A stretch of DNA of 64,000 nucleotides from an uncultured Roseicyclus sp. (lineage in GTDB: Bacteria; Pseudomonadota; Alphaproteobacteria; Rhodobacterales; Rhodobacteraceae). Each line of letters starts with the position of its first letter. The stretch's first letter is position 1. The notes beneath the pieces are model-generated. The model did not search any database. It had not been told where the DNA came from and was given only the letters and a program-made list of their open reading frames with translations. The stretch covers positions 1 to 64,000 of the forward strand of contig CAKZPN010000061.1 in NCBI GenBank assembly GCA_937139335.1. The letters run 5' to 3'. Both the position numbers and the translations under genes were made by a program. Below, in pieces: positions 50,133 through 59,607 of the stretch.

Positions 50133-50936
50133 ATGCTCATTGCCAATCTGATGGCCGAGCGCGAACTCGATGTCTGGGACTGCCTGTCGGCAGTCTCGGA
50201 CCCCGAGCTCGACGAGCCGATCACGGACATGAACTTCGTCGAACGGGTCGAGGTGTCCGACGACATGGAGGTGCGGGTCGAGTTCCGGCTGCCGACCTAC
50301 TGGTGCTCGCCGAACTTCGCCTTCCTGATGGCCTTCGGCATCCGCGCCGAGGTCACGGCCTTGCCCTGGGTGCGCGGGGTGACCGTGCACCTGAAGGACC
50401 ATTGCCTGGGTGACGACGTCAACGACGGCGTCAACAGCGGCCGGAGCTTCCACGAGATCTTCGCCGAGAACTGCGACGGCGCGGCCCTGGGCGAGGTTGT
50501 GGAGAAATTCATGGCCAAGGCCTTCGACCGCCGGCAGGAGGTCATGCTCCTGGGGCTCAAGGCGATGGGGAGATCCGTCGAGGAGATCGTCGCGATGCCG
50601 CTGGCCACGCTGAAGCGGGTGCGCTTCACCGGCGAGGAGGAACTGCGGCAGTTGCCGCGGTATCTCGACATCCTCGCGGTGCGGGGCCTGGCCTCGGCCG
50701 AGGAGGACCCGGCGTTTCCGACCTGGCAGGGCGGGCGGATCGCGCCCGACGACCTGGTCGCTCACCTCGGTCGCCTGCGCAGCACCCGGATCAACATGGA
50801 GTTCAACGGGGCCCTGTGCCGGGGACTTGCCAAGACCCGCTACAAGGAGGTCGAGATCGGCGCGGACGGCCCGACGCTGGTCGACTTCATGGCCGGGCGG
50901 GTGCCGCCAAGACAGGCGACAGGCGCGAGACGCTAA
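50133..50936 (+). CDS. DUF59 (MIP18-like) protein, possible metal-centre assembly factor
   Basis: ATG 50133 lies 4 bases after the amidohydrolase stop. The first 100 residues of this 267-aa protein form a DUF59 domain (WDCLSAVSDPELDEPITDMNFVERVEV, LPTYWCSPNF with the conserved Cys). A helical extension follows, with no known family. DUF59 proteins help assemble Fe-S or di-iron centres, as PaaD does. With the GroEL-like gene next, a role in maturing the hydroxylase di-iron site is likely but inferred. Confidence 0.88.
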   Translation: MLIANLMAERELDVWDCLSAVSDPELDEPITDMNFVERVEVSDDMEVRVEFRLPTYWCSPNFAFLMAFGIRAEVTALPWVRGVTVHLKDHCLGDDVNDGVNSGRSFHEIFAENCDGAALGEVVEKFMAKAFDRRQEVMLLGLKAMGRSVEEIVAMPLATLKRVRFTGEEELRQLPRYLDILAVRGLASAEEDPAFPTWQGGRIAPDDLVAHLGRLRSTRINMEFNGALCRGLAKTRYKEVEIGADGPTLVDFMAGRVPPRQATGARR

Positions 50937-51003
50937 GAGACTGAAAGAACAAGATATAACCGGGAGGAGGCCCAAAAATCGCTTTGGGTCCAAGGAGGAA
51001 GAC

Positions 51004-52635
51004 ATGGCTAAACTGATGGTGCACGGCAAGATCGCGCGGAGAAGCCTCGCGCGCGGTGTGGCGCGGCTCGCGGCCGCGGTCGAGCCCACGCTCGGTCCCA
51101 AGGGGCTAAACGCGATGGTGGATCGTCCGGTGGGAACCCCGCTGGTTACTCGCGACGGCGTCAGCATCGCGTCCGAGATCGAGCTGACCGACCGCTTCGA
51201 GAACATGGGGGCCCAGGTGGTCCGCGAAGTGTCGATGCAGACCAACGACGTGGCCGGCGACGGCACCACGACCGCCATCGTGCTCGCCAACGCGCTGATC
51301 CAGAACGGTGTCGACCTGACCGACAACGGCGCGCGTCCGGTGGACCTGTGCCGCGGCATCGACCTGGCGGTGCAAACCGTCGTCGCCGCCATCGAGGCTT
51401 CGTCGCGCGACTGCGACGACAGCCCGAACTACCTCGAGGCGGTCGCCCGTGTCTCCGCCACCGATCCGAAGCTCGGCGACCTGGTGGCCGAGGCCTATCG
51501 CCGGGTCGGGCGCGACGGGGTCATCTCGGCCGAATTCGGCGTGACAATCGACACCACCATGGAGGTCGTCGAGGGCATGTCCTTCGAGCGCGGCTACATC
51601 TCGCACCACATGGTCACCGATCGGGAGAACATGGAGGCGGTGCTGCGGAACCCGCTGATCCTGATGACGGACCAGAAGATCCTGAAGCCCAACCTTCTCG
51701 AGAACGCGAGGAAGATAGCCGACGAGGAGAACCGCCCGCTTTTGATCATCGCCGAGGAGATCGCGCCCGAGGTCGTCATCACGCTTCTGGAGAACGGCGG
51801 GGCAGGGAAGTACCTGATCGTGCATCCGCCGGAATACGGCCACTGGCGCTCGGCGATGATGGATGACCTGGCCATCCTGACCGGTGGCGAGGTGCTGGCG
51901 CGCGATCTCGGGAAGAAGATCGAAAATGTCACCCGTGCCCAGCTGGGCGGCGCCGAGCAGGTGCGCACCCATGCCTCGCACACCAGCATCCTGCGCGGCG
52001 AAGGCGACCCGGACGCCATCCAGGCGCGCCGCGCCCAGGTGCAGCGCCAGCACGACGTGGCCCCGCCGAACATCGAGAAGGACAAGCTGCGCGAGCGCAT
52101 GTCCAAGCTGACGGGCGGCAGCGCGATCATCTACGCGGGCGGGTTCACCCCGGTCGAACAGAAACGCACGATCCAGCTGATCGAGGATGCGCTCTGCGCG
52201 CTGCGCGCGGCGGCCGAGGACGGCGTCGTCGCTGGCGGCGGGACGGCCCTGGCGCAGATCGCGCCCTGTCTCGACGGCCTCTCGGTTTCCGGCGACGTGG
52301 CCCGCGGGGTTGCGCTGGTGCGGTCGATCCTGACCCAGCCTGTCCGCCGGATCGCGCGCAACGCGGGGGCCGATGCCGACGTCGTCTGCGCCAAGGTGGC
52401 GGGCGCGCCGAAGGACCACGGCTACAACGCCGCGACGGGCGAGTTCGGCGACATGTTCGAGGCGGGCATCATCGACCCGGCCCGGGTGCCGGCCAGCGCG
52501 CTGGTCAATGCCGCTTCGGTCGCGACCCTGATCCTGACGACCGAGACGCTGATCGGCGACCTGCACGAAGGCGAGGCCGATCCGACCGAAGGTCCGGCGC
52601 TCGGCGGTGGTGCAGAACTCCTGGGGCGTTCCTGA
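51004..52635 (+). CDS. mimG: GroEL-like chaperonin (MimG type)
   Basis: ATG 51004 follows AAGGAGG. The 543-aa group I chaperonin has VEPTLGPKGLNAMVD, the ATP motif VAGDGTTTAIVLAN, the hinge GVISAEFGVTIDTTMEVVEGMSFERGYISHHMV and C-terminal VVAGGGTALAQI. It lacks the GGM tail of housekeeping GroEL and no groES is beside it. Mycobacterial binuclear iron monooxygenases need such a dedicated chaperonin to fold. This one should serve MimA. Confidence 0.93.
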   Translation: MAKLMVHGKIARRSLARGVARLAAAVEPTLGPKGLNAMVDRPVGTPLVTRDGVSIASEIELTDRFENMGAQVVREVSMQTNDVAGDGTTTAIVLANALIQNGVDLTDNGARPVDLCRGIDLAVQTVVAAIEASSRDCDDSPNYLEAVARVSATDPKLGDLVAEAYRRVGRDGVISAEFGVTIDTTMEVVEGMSFERGYISHHMVTDRENMEAVLRNPLILMTDQKILKPNLLENARKIADEENRPLLIIAEEIAPEVVITLLENGGAGKYLIVHPPEYGHWRSAMMDDLAILTGGEVLARDLGKKIENVTRAQLGGAEQVRTHASHTSILRGEGDPDAIQARRAQVQRQHDVAPPNIEKDKLRERMSKLTGGSAIIYAGGFTPVEQKRTIQLIEDALCALRAAAEDGVVAGGGTALAQIAPCLDGLSVSGDVARGVALVRSILTQPVRRIARNAGADADVVCAKVAGAPKDHGYNAATGEFGDMFEAGIIDPARVPASALVNAASVATLILTTETLIGDLHEGEADPTEGPALGGGAELLGRS

Positions 52636-52698
52636 GCGTCGACGCATTTCCACGGGCCGCCCGGGACGGCGGCGCGTTCAGCCAAAAGGAAGAAAGAG

Positions 52699-53742
52699 AT
52701 GAAAGCAGCGAGACTCTACGAATACGATCCCGCGATGAACGTGCAGCTGATGATCGAGAACGTGGCCCCTCCCACGATCACGGCTCCGGACGAGGTGATC
52801 GTAAAGGTCGGTGCGGCCGGTTTGTGCCGCACCGACCTCCATATCATCGAGGGCGTCTGGAAAGACATCATGGACGGGGAGGGCAGCCTGCTGCCCTATA
52901 TCATGGGCCACGAGAACGCCGGCTGGGTCGAGGATGTCGGCAGCGCCGTCACCTCGGTCAAGCCCGGTGACGCGGTGATCTGTCACCCGTTCCGCAATTG
53001 CGGCGTCTGCCTGAGCTGCCGCTATGGCCATGACATGTATTGCGATCACGGGCTTTTTCCCGGCCTCGGCCTCGACGGCGGCTTTGCCGAATATTTCAAG
53101 ACCAGCGAGCGGTCGATCATCAAGCTGAACACCGGCATCACGCCGCTTTCGGTGGCGCCGATGGCCGATGCGGGGATCACCGCCTACCGCGCCGCCAAGA
53201 AGGCCGCGAAGCTGCTGAACCCGGGCGGGTATGTCGTGCTGCTGGGGATCGGGGGGCTGGGGCATATCGCGCTCCAGGTGCTCAAGCACACCAGCGGGGC
53301 GCGGGTGATCGCGGTCGATCAGGAGCCGGGTGCGCAGCAACTGGCCAAGGACCTGGGCGCCGATATCGTGATTTCAGGCGGTCCCGATCTGGTCGAGCAG
53401 GTCAAGGACCTGACCGGTGGCGGCGCCCATGTCGCAATCGACTTCGTCGGCGAACACGGCACCGAGAACCAGTGCTGGCAGCTGTTGCGCCAGGGTGGCG
53501 AACTGATCATGGTCGGTTACGGCGGCACGGTCGAGGTCCCGACCCTGCAACTGGTCGCCAACGAGATCAAGATCGGCGGCAGCCTGGTGGGCGATTTCGT
53601 CGAACTGGTCGAACTGATGGAAATGAACGCCGACGGCAAGGTGAAGATGCATCAGACCGAGTACAGCCTCGACAACATCAACCTCGCGATCTCGGACTTC
53701 AAGGCGCGCAAGTTCACCGGCCGCGGGGTCATCGTCCCCTGA
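52699..53742 (+). CDS. Zinc-dependent alcohol dehydrogenase
   Basis: This 347-aa medium-chain dehydrogenase keeps the catalytic zinc ligands GLCRTDLH and GHENAGWVE, the four structural-zinc cysteines in NCGVCLSCRYGHDMYC and the cofactor motif LLGIGGLGHIALQV. Asp in AVDQEPG indicates NAD. In propane/acetone monooxygenase operons this enzyme oxidises the alcohol product (for example 2-propanol to acetone, or acetol). AAAAGGAAG precedes the ATG. Confidence 0.95.
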   Translation: MKAARLYEYDPAMNVQLMIENVAPPTITAPDEVIVKVGAAGLCRTDLHIIEGVWKDIMDGEGSLLPYIMGHENAGWVEDVGSAVTSVKPGDAVICHPFRNCGVCLSCRYGHDMYCDHGLFPGLGLDGGFAEYFKTSERSIIKLNTGITPLSVAPMADAGITAYRAAKKAAKLLNPGGYVVLLGIGGLGHIALQVLKHTSGARVIAVDQEPGAQQLAKDLGADIVISGGPDLVEQVKDLTGGGAHVAIDFVGEHGTENQCWQLLRQGGELIMVGYGGTVEVPTLQLVANEIKIGGSLVGDFVELVELMEMNADGKVKMHQTEYSLDNINLAISDFKARKFTGRGVIVP

Positions 53743-53824
53743 CCCGCTGACCGTCCGTTCTGCAAGAGCCTGCGTCCGGCCGTCGTGCCGGGCGCGGGTC
53801 GTACCGCAAGAAAATGAGGAAGCC

Positions 53825-54220
53825 ATGGCCAAGGCAATCCACTCCATGATCCGGGTTCTCGACGAGGAACGGTCCGTCGCGTTCTACCAGCGCGCCTTCG
53901 GGCTGACGGTCGCGGACCGGCTCGACTTTCCCGACTTCACCCTCGTCTACCTGAGCAACGACGACAGCGGTTTCGAGCTTGAGCTGACCGTCAACAAGGG
54001 CCGCACCGAGCCCTACGACCTGGGCGATGGCTACGGTCATCTCGCCGTCTCCGTCGCCGACCTGGAGGCGGAACATCGCCGCTTCGAGACCGAGGGGCTG
54101 GCGCCACGCAAGCTGGTGGAATTCGCCCCCGCCGGCACCCTTGTCGCCCGGTTTTTCTTCGTGGCCGATCCCGACGGCTACCAGATCGAGGTGCTCGAGC
54201 GGAGCGGGCGGTTTTCCTGA
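53825..54220 (+). CDS. Lactoylglutathione lyase-like VOC protein
   Basis: This 131-aa glyoxalase I-like protein has SMIRVLDEERSVAFYQRAFGL, FELELTVNKGRTEPYDLGDGYGHLAVSV and FFVADPDGYQIEVLER, with His and Glu metal ligands. If the pathway makes acetol and then methylglyoxal from acetone, a glyoxalase could detoxify it. That fits the setting but is not shown. Confidence 0.9.
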   Translation: MAKAIHSMIRVLDEERSVAFYQRAFGLTVADRLDFPDFTLVYLSNDDSGFELELTVNKGRTEPYDLGDGYGHLAVSVADLEAEHRRFETEGLAPRKLVEFAPAGTLVARFFFVADPDGYQIEVLERSGRFS

Positions 54221-54334
54221 GACATCGTCCGGGTCCAATGCCCCGAAGCCGGCAAGCGGTTGCAGGCATTGCGACATTTTGACGTAGCTTCGCGATAGGC
54301 GAAGTGATAACCTTACCAATGGGAGGAACGCGCG

Positions 54335-54904
54335 TTGGATATCTTTTCGAAGCGCGAGGGGCCGCGTCCAGAGGACGTGCGAGCCAAGCGACTCATATCC
54401 GAAAATGCCGGAACCATCCGCAAGCTCGCGGACCAGTTCAGCAATGGCGGCTTCACCAAGATGCGCCAGGATCAGGCGCGCCGCCGCGAGGAGCCGAAGC
54501 CCGAGGGGCTGCTCATCTACCCGATGTCCGCGCCTGCCACGCCCGACGATCCGGAGCCCTATGTACGGGTAAGCCTGAACGGGCGCGTGGTGCTCACGGA
54601 TGTCTACAGCGGCAGGCAGATCCAGTTGCTCGGCGAGATCCGCAGCAAGGTCGGGTCGAAACGCTTCGTTCTCGCGACGGAGGAGAACGGGTTCATCTCT
54701 CCGGTCAACGAGGAGATCCGGGCCGCGCTCGCTCCGTATGAAAACGTCGAGTTGACCGCCCAGTTCACGGAGAATGATATCGTTCAAAGATTTGAGGAAT
54801 GCTTGGGTCTGGCGGGTAAGCGGCACATGAACCGGACCGGTTCCGATGCCGAAACTGAGAAAGGGCACGGTGCAACCGAAGATGACTCGAGCGAGCTACT
54901 ATAA
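54335..54904 (+). CDS. Hypothetical protein between the monooxygenase genes and mimR (189 aa)
   Basis: The likely start is TTG 54335, 8 bases after GGGAGGAA; no nearer ATG fits. The protein begins MDIFSKREGPRPEDVRAKRL, has a beta-rich middle (EPYVRVSLNGRVVLTDVYSG, RQIQLLGEIRSKVGSKRFVLAT) and an acidic tail. No family is recognised. A small inverted repeat (CTTCGC-GATAG-GCGAAG, 54288-54304) lies 30 bases upstream and may be a regulatory site. It overlaps mimR, so its product and the activator are probably made together. Confidence 0.7.
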   Translation: MDIFSKREGPRPEDVRAKRLISENAGTIRKLADQFSNGGFTKMRQDQARRREEPKPEGLLIYPMSAPATPDDPEPYVRVSLNGRVVLTDVYSGRQIQLLGEIRSKVGSKRFVLATEENGFISPVNEEIRAALAPYENVELTAQFTENDIVQRFEECLGLAGKRHMNRTGSDAETEKGHGATEDDSSELL

Positions 54905-56900
54905 AGCAAGCAACGACCAGACCATCTTGAAGGAGGTAGTGCCCGACCGTTCCTTGGAGCGCGACATACGTTCTGCGTGGGAAACATTCGTGACCACGGA
55001 CATGTCCGCCGGCCTCAAGGCGGGCCACGTCCGGGACGACATCCTCGCATCCTGGAAGCGGAGCATGGACCTGGGGGTCGATGCCGGAACGCTCGGCTCG
55101 CGCATGATCACGGACGAGAACGAGATCGTGCTGCGCCGGGAACGCAACGCGCATCTCCGCACCGCCGCCTCCGCCGCCTTCAAGCGCCTCGAGCCGCATC
55201 TGAGCGACGCCAAGTCGATCCTCATCCTCGCCGACGACCAGGGCGTCATCATCGACGCGATCGGCGACGAGTCGGTCCTCGACGAAGGCCGGGGGATCCA
55301 CCTCGAAATCGGCGGCCAGTGGGACGAGAAGGTCATCGGCACCAACGGGATCGGCACCGCCCTGAAGACCGGCAAGCCGATGTATGTGCATGCCGCCGAG
55401 CATTTCGTTGAGGGCGTCCAGGCCTGGACCTGTGCCGGCGCCCCGATCCGGAACCCGTTCGATGATTCGGTCATCGGCGTCGTGGACCTGTCAGGTCCAC
55501 CCGACATCTTCCGCCGGCACAATGTCGCCCTGGTGCTGGCCGCCGCCCGCGAGATCGAGATCGCGCTCGCCGAACAACAGCGGCAGGACAGGACGCAGCT
55601 TCTCGAAGCCTTCCTGCAATCGAAATACAGCCAGGGCGACAGCTCGGTCCTGCTTCTCGACCGCAACGGGCGGATCCTGTTCCGGCGCGGTGTCGACGAC
55701 AAGAGCTTCCCGGCCTCCGACAAGCTTCTGGTCGGCCACAAGCTGCTTCCCGACCTCGAGGCCTTTTCGGAAAAAGACCTGCCCCGGCTGCTTCCGCCCG
55801 ACGTGCAGGTGCAGGGCCTGGAACGGCTCATCCTCGACGACGCCTACCGGGGCGCGGCGCTGTTCCTGAAATCGTCCCGGCCGAAGGTGGGGCCCGATAG
55901 CGGCATCCGCCGCATCCAGCCCCGGCGCAACGTTTCCGAGGACACGATCCAGATCGTCGGCGCGTCTCCGAAGATGCTCGAGGCGATGGAACTGGCGGAA
56001 CGGGCGGCCAAGGTGAACGTCTCCGTCCTGATCCAGGGCGAAACCGGGGTCGGAAAGGAGCTGTTCGCGCGCCTGATCCACAGCCATGTCGGCCGCGAGG
56101 ACGCCCCCTACGTGCCGGTCAACTGCGCCGCGATCTCGGGCGACCTGATCGGGGCCGAGCTTTTCGGCTATGTCGACGGGGCCTTCACCGGCGCGGTGCG
56201 CGGCGGTCGGGCAGGCAGGTTCGAACAGGCCGACGGAGGGCTGCTCTGCCTCGACGAGATCGGCGACATGCCGATCGAGTTGCAGCCCTACCTGCTGAGG
56301 GCGCTCGAGCAGCGCGCGATCTACCGCATGGGTGACAACAAGCGGCGGCCCGTCGACGTGCGGCTCGTGGCGATGACCAACCGCGACCTGCGGCTCGAGA
56401 TCGACAAGGGCAGGTTCCGCCGCGACCTCTTCTACCGGATCGGCGTGGTCACGATCGAGGTGCCGCCGCTGCGCGAGCGCGGCAGCGACATCCTCGCGCT
56501 GATCGACCATTTCTCGGCCCATTACGCCAGCCAGATCGGCCGGCCACAGATCGCCTTCTCGTCCGAAGCCATCGACCGGCTGATGACATATCGCTGGCCG
56601 GGCAACGTCCGCGAGCTGCGCAACATCGTGCAACGCATCTACCTCGTCAGCTCCGGCCCGACCGTGACCATCCGGGACCTTCCGCCGGAACTGCTGGACC
56701 GTCCCGTGGCGCTGGAGCCGGAGTCGCTGGACAGCATCCTGAACGGAAATTCCAGCGACCTGGAAAGCATCGAAGCCGGCGCGATCCGGCGCACGATCCT
56801 TGCCGAGAAGGGCAACCTGACACGCGTTGCAGCGGTGCTCGGGATCTCCCGACCCACCCTCTACCGCAAGATGCGCCAGTACCAGATCGACCGGGCGTGA
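54846..56900 (+). CDS. mimR: Sigma-54-dependent activator, MimR/AcoR family
   Basis: This protein of up to 684 aa starts at 54846, or at 54882. Residues 100-220 form a GAF sensor domain (IGGQWDEKVIGTNGIGTALKTGKP). The AAA+ domain has Walker A GETGVGKE (398-405), GAFTGA (445-450, the sigma-54 contact) and a Walker B around CLDEIGDMP. The C-terminus is a Fis-type helix-turn-helix (AAVLGISRPTLYRKMRQYQI). AcoR-like activators sense ketones, diols or alcohols. MimR in mycobacteria turns on the mim operon in the presence of acetone. The heptamers at 44277-44328 are candidate sites. Confidence 0.95.
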   Translation: MPKLRKGTVQPKMTRASYYKASNDQTILKEVVPDRSLERDIRSAWETFVTTDMSAGLKAGHVRDDILASWKRSMDLGVDAGTLGSRMITDENEIVLRRERNAHLRTAASAAFKRLEPHLSDAKSILILADDQGVIIDAIGDESVLDEGRGIHLEIGGQWDEKVIGTNGIGTALKTGKPMYVHAAEHFVEGVQAWTCAGAPIRNPFDDSVIGVVDLSGPPDIFRRHNVALVLAAAREIEIALAEQQRQDRTQLLEAFLQSKYSQGDSSVLLLDRNGRILFRRGVDDKSFPASDKLLVGHKLLPDLEAFSEKDLPRLLPPDVQVQGLERLILDDAYRGAALFLKSSRPKVGPDSGIRRIQPRRNVSEDTIQIVGASPKMLEAMELAERAAKVNVSVLIQGETGVGKELFARLIHSHVGREDAPYVPVNCAAISGDLIGAELFGYVDGAFTGAVRGGRAGRFEQADGGLLCLDEIGDMPIELQPYLLRALEQRAIYRMGDNKRRPVDVRLVAMTNRDLRLEIDKGRFRRDLFYRIGVVTIEVPPLRERGSDILALIDHFSAHYASQIGRPQIAFSSEAIDRLMTYRWPGNVRELRNIVQRIYLVSSGPTVTIRDLPPELLDRPVALEPESLDSILNGNSSDLESIEAGAIRRTILAEKGNLTRVAAVLGISRPTLYRKMRQYQIDRA

Positions 56901-56948
56901 CGGGCCGGAAACCGCTTCAAGTGACTGCGCCCCCGAGCCATGCCGTTC

Positions 56949-58040
56949 CTAAGTGGCCGCCTCGACGCGAGACGGCGCCTCCCCGCGTTCGAATGTCGCT
57001 TGGCACATCATCAGCGGCCCGACGCCCTTGGCGTCGTCGCAGACCCGCGCCTCGGTGAGGTAATAGGCGGGCGAGCCGTCGCGGTAGCGCGACTCGAAGG
57101 GGCCGAGCCCAGCCACCTCGCAGATATCGGCCATCTCGATCCCACCGCCCGGTTTGGGCCGGACGCTGGCCTGCAGCACGCGGGCGATCAGGTCGTCGGG
57201 CGGCCGAACAAGGCCCAGCGTGCCCGCCTTGTGCAGCGCGTAGGCCAGCATGGCCGACGCCGAGGTCTCGGAAAAATTGCCGGCGAGGTCGGGCCGGTCG
57301 ATCACCTGCAGCCAGAGCCCGTCGGGCTGGCGCAGGCTCAGCAGCCTGTCGAACAGCGCGCCGGTCCGCGCGCCCAGAGGCGCGAAATCGCGCGGCCCGA
57401 CAAGCTCGGCCACGTCGACAAGGCCCATCGCCAGCCACCCGAGCGCGCGCGCCCAGTGCGACGCCGAACGGCCCGTTGCCGGGTCGGCCCATGCCTGCTG
57501 GCGCGCTTCGTCGAAGGCATGTGCATAAAGACCGGTGCGCGGCTCGAAGGTCGCGTCGAGGGCGATCGCGATCTGTTCGAGGGAATCCTCCACCAGCGCG
57601 CGCTGGCCCGCGACGAGCCCGTATTCGACCTGGAACGGGTGGCACATGTAGAGCCCGTCGAGCCAGATCTGCCACGGGTAGCGCAGCTTGTGCCAATAGA
57701 CGCCCGACCGGGTGCGCGGGTGGGTGGCGAGTTGCTGCACCAGGCGGTCGGCGGCGCGGCGATAGCGAGCCTCGCCCGTCTCCCCCGCCATGAACAGAAG
57801 CGCGCGGCCGGGCAGGATATTGTCGATGTTGTAGTCCGACAGGGCATAGCCGGCGAGCGTGCCGTCCTCGCCGACCTGCGCACCGAGCAGGCGGTCGAAG
57901 TCGGACAGCCAGCGATGCTCGCCGGTGGACCGGTAAAGCAGTTCGAGGCCCCGGTAGATGCAGCCGTCCTCGTAGCACCAGGCGCCGTTCTTGTAGGGGC
58001 GGTAGCCGTCGACGTAGCGCGCGAAATACTCGGTCAGCAT
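56949..58040 (-). CDS. Unsaturated rhamnogalacturonyl/uronyl hydrolase (GH105)
   Basis: ATG 58040 (GGAGAG upstream) overlaps the GH28 stop by 7 bases. The 363-aa alpha/alpha-toroid protein has YKNGAWCYEDGCIYRGLELLY, VYWHKLRYPWQIWLDGLYMCHPFQVEYG, SHWARALGWLAMGLVDV and LWLQVIDRPDLAGNFSETSASAMLAYAL, typical of GH105 YteR/YesR. It removes the 4,5-unsaturated uronic acid from lyase-made pectin oligosaccharides in the cytoplasm. No signal peptide is present. It is the last gene in the sugar operon seen here. Confidence 0.92.
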   Translation of the reverse strand: MLTEYFARYVDGYRPYKNGAWCYEDGCIYRGLELLYRSTGEHRWLSDFDRLLGAQVGEDGTLAGYALSDYNIDNILPGRALLFMAGETGEARYRRAADRLVQQLATHPRTRSGVYWHKLRYPWQIWLDGLYMCHPFQVEYGLVAGQRALVEDSLEQIAIALDATFEPRTGLYAHAFDEARQQAWADPATGRSASHWARALGWLAMGLVDVAELVGPRDFAPLGARTGALFDRLLSLRQPDGLWLQVIDRPDLAGNFSETSASAMLAYALHKAGTLGLVRPPDDLIARVLQASVRPKPGGGIEMADICEVAGLGPFESRYRDGSPAYYLTEARVCDDAKGVGPLMMCQATFERGEAPSRVEAAT

Positions 58041-59548
58041 GGCGCACTCTCCAAGGGCTGCGGCAGGTCGACCTGCCCCGCGACCTCGGCATGGTCGGTG
58101 TAGAGCGGGACGTGGTGCATCGCGGGGACGCACGCGGCCATCAGCGGCACCTCTGCCACCGCGTCGGCGCGGAAGCTGACGGCGAAGCGCGACAGTCGCA
58201 CGCCGCGCACCGGCGCCTCGGGCAGGCCCAGGATCGCCGCGCCCGCGTGGGAGGCATTGCTCGCCGTGACGCGTCCGACGCTGATGTCCGACACCGTCGG
58301 GGTTTCCGCGCCCACCGGCGCGGGGTCGCGCGATTGCACGGCGTCGGACAGGCCATCCGGGTCGCAGAAATAGAAGGCGTTGATCGCGAGCGGGGTCGCC
58401 ACGCCCTCCATCTCGACGTCACGGAGGTGGATGCGCGCGACCTTCCCGCCGCGCCCGCGCCGGGTCTTGATCCGCAGCCCGCGATCCGTGCCGATGAAAC
58501 TGCAGCGCGAGATCGTCACGTCGGTGACGTCACCGCTCATTTCGGAGCCGATCACGACCGCGCCGTGGCCGCGTTCGAGCAGGCAGTTCTCGATCACCAC
58601 GTCACGGGTCGGGGCGAGGTGGTCCTGTGAGGCGCCGCCTGGCGCACGTTTGCCGGACTTGATGGCGATGCAGTCGTCGCCGACGCTGATGCGGGTGCCC
58701 GTCACGCGCACGTCGCGACAGCTTTCCGGGTCGAGGCCGTCGGTGTTGGGGCTGTCGGGCGGGCTTTCGATATGGACCGCCGCAACGGCGAGATCCCGGC
58801 ACTGGTGCGGATGCACGGTCCAGGAAGGCGAATTTCGGACGGTGACGCCGCTGATCGTGACGCCGTCGCAGCGCGAGAGGAAGATCGTGCGCGCGCGCCG
58901 GGCGCCGTCGCGGGCCTCCTTGGGCCAGGACCACCAGTCGCCGCGGCTGCCGCCGCCGTCGATCACGCCGCTGCCGGTGATCGTCAGATTTCGGCAGCCG
59001 ATGCCGGTCAGGACCGAGGCGAAGCACGCGTCGGGCAGCCCCTCCCACGTGCCGAGCACGCGGCCCTGATCGTCGCGGGGCGGCAGGATCGGCCAGCCGT
59101 CGCGGCTGGCGCGGGCGTGGATCTCGGCGCCATGCGCGAGGTGGAGAACCATGTCGGACCGCAGGAAGACCGGCCCGGTGGTGAACCGGCCCGCGGGAAC
59201 GCGAAGGGTGCCGCCGGGCGGCACGGCTGCGATGGCACGGGCAAAGGCCTCGGTCGCGTCCGCGGACGGATCGGCGCCATGCTGGGTCAGATCCACGAGG
59301 CCGCCGCAGGCCGTGGTCCGGAACTCGGCGCTGCCGACCGAGGTGGTCAGCCGGTAGCGGGTGGCAGGCTCCAGCCCGTCGAGAAACAACGGCACCGTCT
59401 GCGACCGGCCGGAGGCAACGGGCCGCCCGTCGGGGCCGTCAAGCTGCCAGTCCGCACCAACGTCGAGCCAGTAGAGATTGGCCGCGGGCGCAAGGCAGGC
59501 GACGGCGGAGCGCGAAGTCAAGGCGAGGATCCGGAGGTTTGAAGTCAT
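58034..59548 (-). CDS. Polygalacturonase-like glycoside hydrolase (GH28)
   Basis: This 504-aa beta-helix enzyme has the GH28 motifs SPNTDGLDPESC (NTDG), SVGDDCIAIKSGK (DDC), ERGHGAVVIGSEMSG (GHG) and RGLRIKTRRGRGG (RIK). The first roughly 80 residues form a fibronectin-III-like domain (GLEPATRYRLTTSVG), as in PehX-type exopolygalacturonases. No secretory signal is evident, so it may act in the cytoplasm on imported oligogalacturonides, in line with the ABC importer and GH105 in the same operon. Confidence 0.9.
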   Translation of the reverse strand: MTSNLRILALTSRSAVACLAPAANLYWLDVGADWQLDGPDGRPVASGRSQTVPLFLDGLEPATRYRLTTSVGSAEFRTTACGGLVDLTQHGADPSADATEAFARAIAAVPPGGTLRVPAGRFTTGPVFLRSDMVLHLAHGAEIHARASRDGWPILPPRDDQGRVLGTWEGLPDACFASVLTGIGCRNLTITGSGVIDGGGSRGDWWSWPKEARDGARRARTIFLSRCDGVTISGVTVRNSPSWTVHPHQCRDLAVAAVHIESPPDSPNTDGLDPESCRDVRVTGTRISVGDDCIAIKSGKRAPGGASQDHLAPTRDVVIENCLLERGHGAVVIGSEMSGDVTDVTISRCSFIGTDRGLRIKTRRGRGGKVARIHLRDVEMEGVATPLAINAFYFCDPDGLSDAVQSRDPAPVGAETPTVSDISVGRVTASNASHAGAAILGLPEAPVRGVRLSRFAVSFRADAVAEVPLMAACVPAMHHVPLYTDHAEVAGQVDLPQPLESAPC

Positions 59549-59607
59549 GTCGTCCTACATGGGCAGGGGGTCGGCGCCTCAATCTGGCGCCGACCCGAAA
59601 GTCCTTG

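Noticed and set aside
54258..54273. Possible sigma-54 promoter before the 189-aa gene (GG...TTGC)
   Set aside because: The spacing between GG and GC is 11, not 10, and the -24 consensus is poor.
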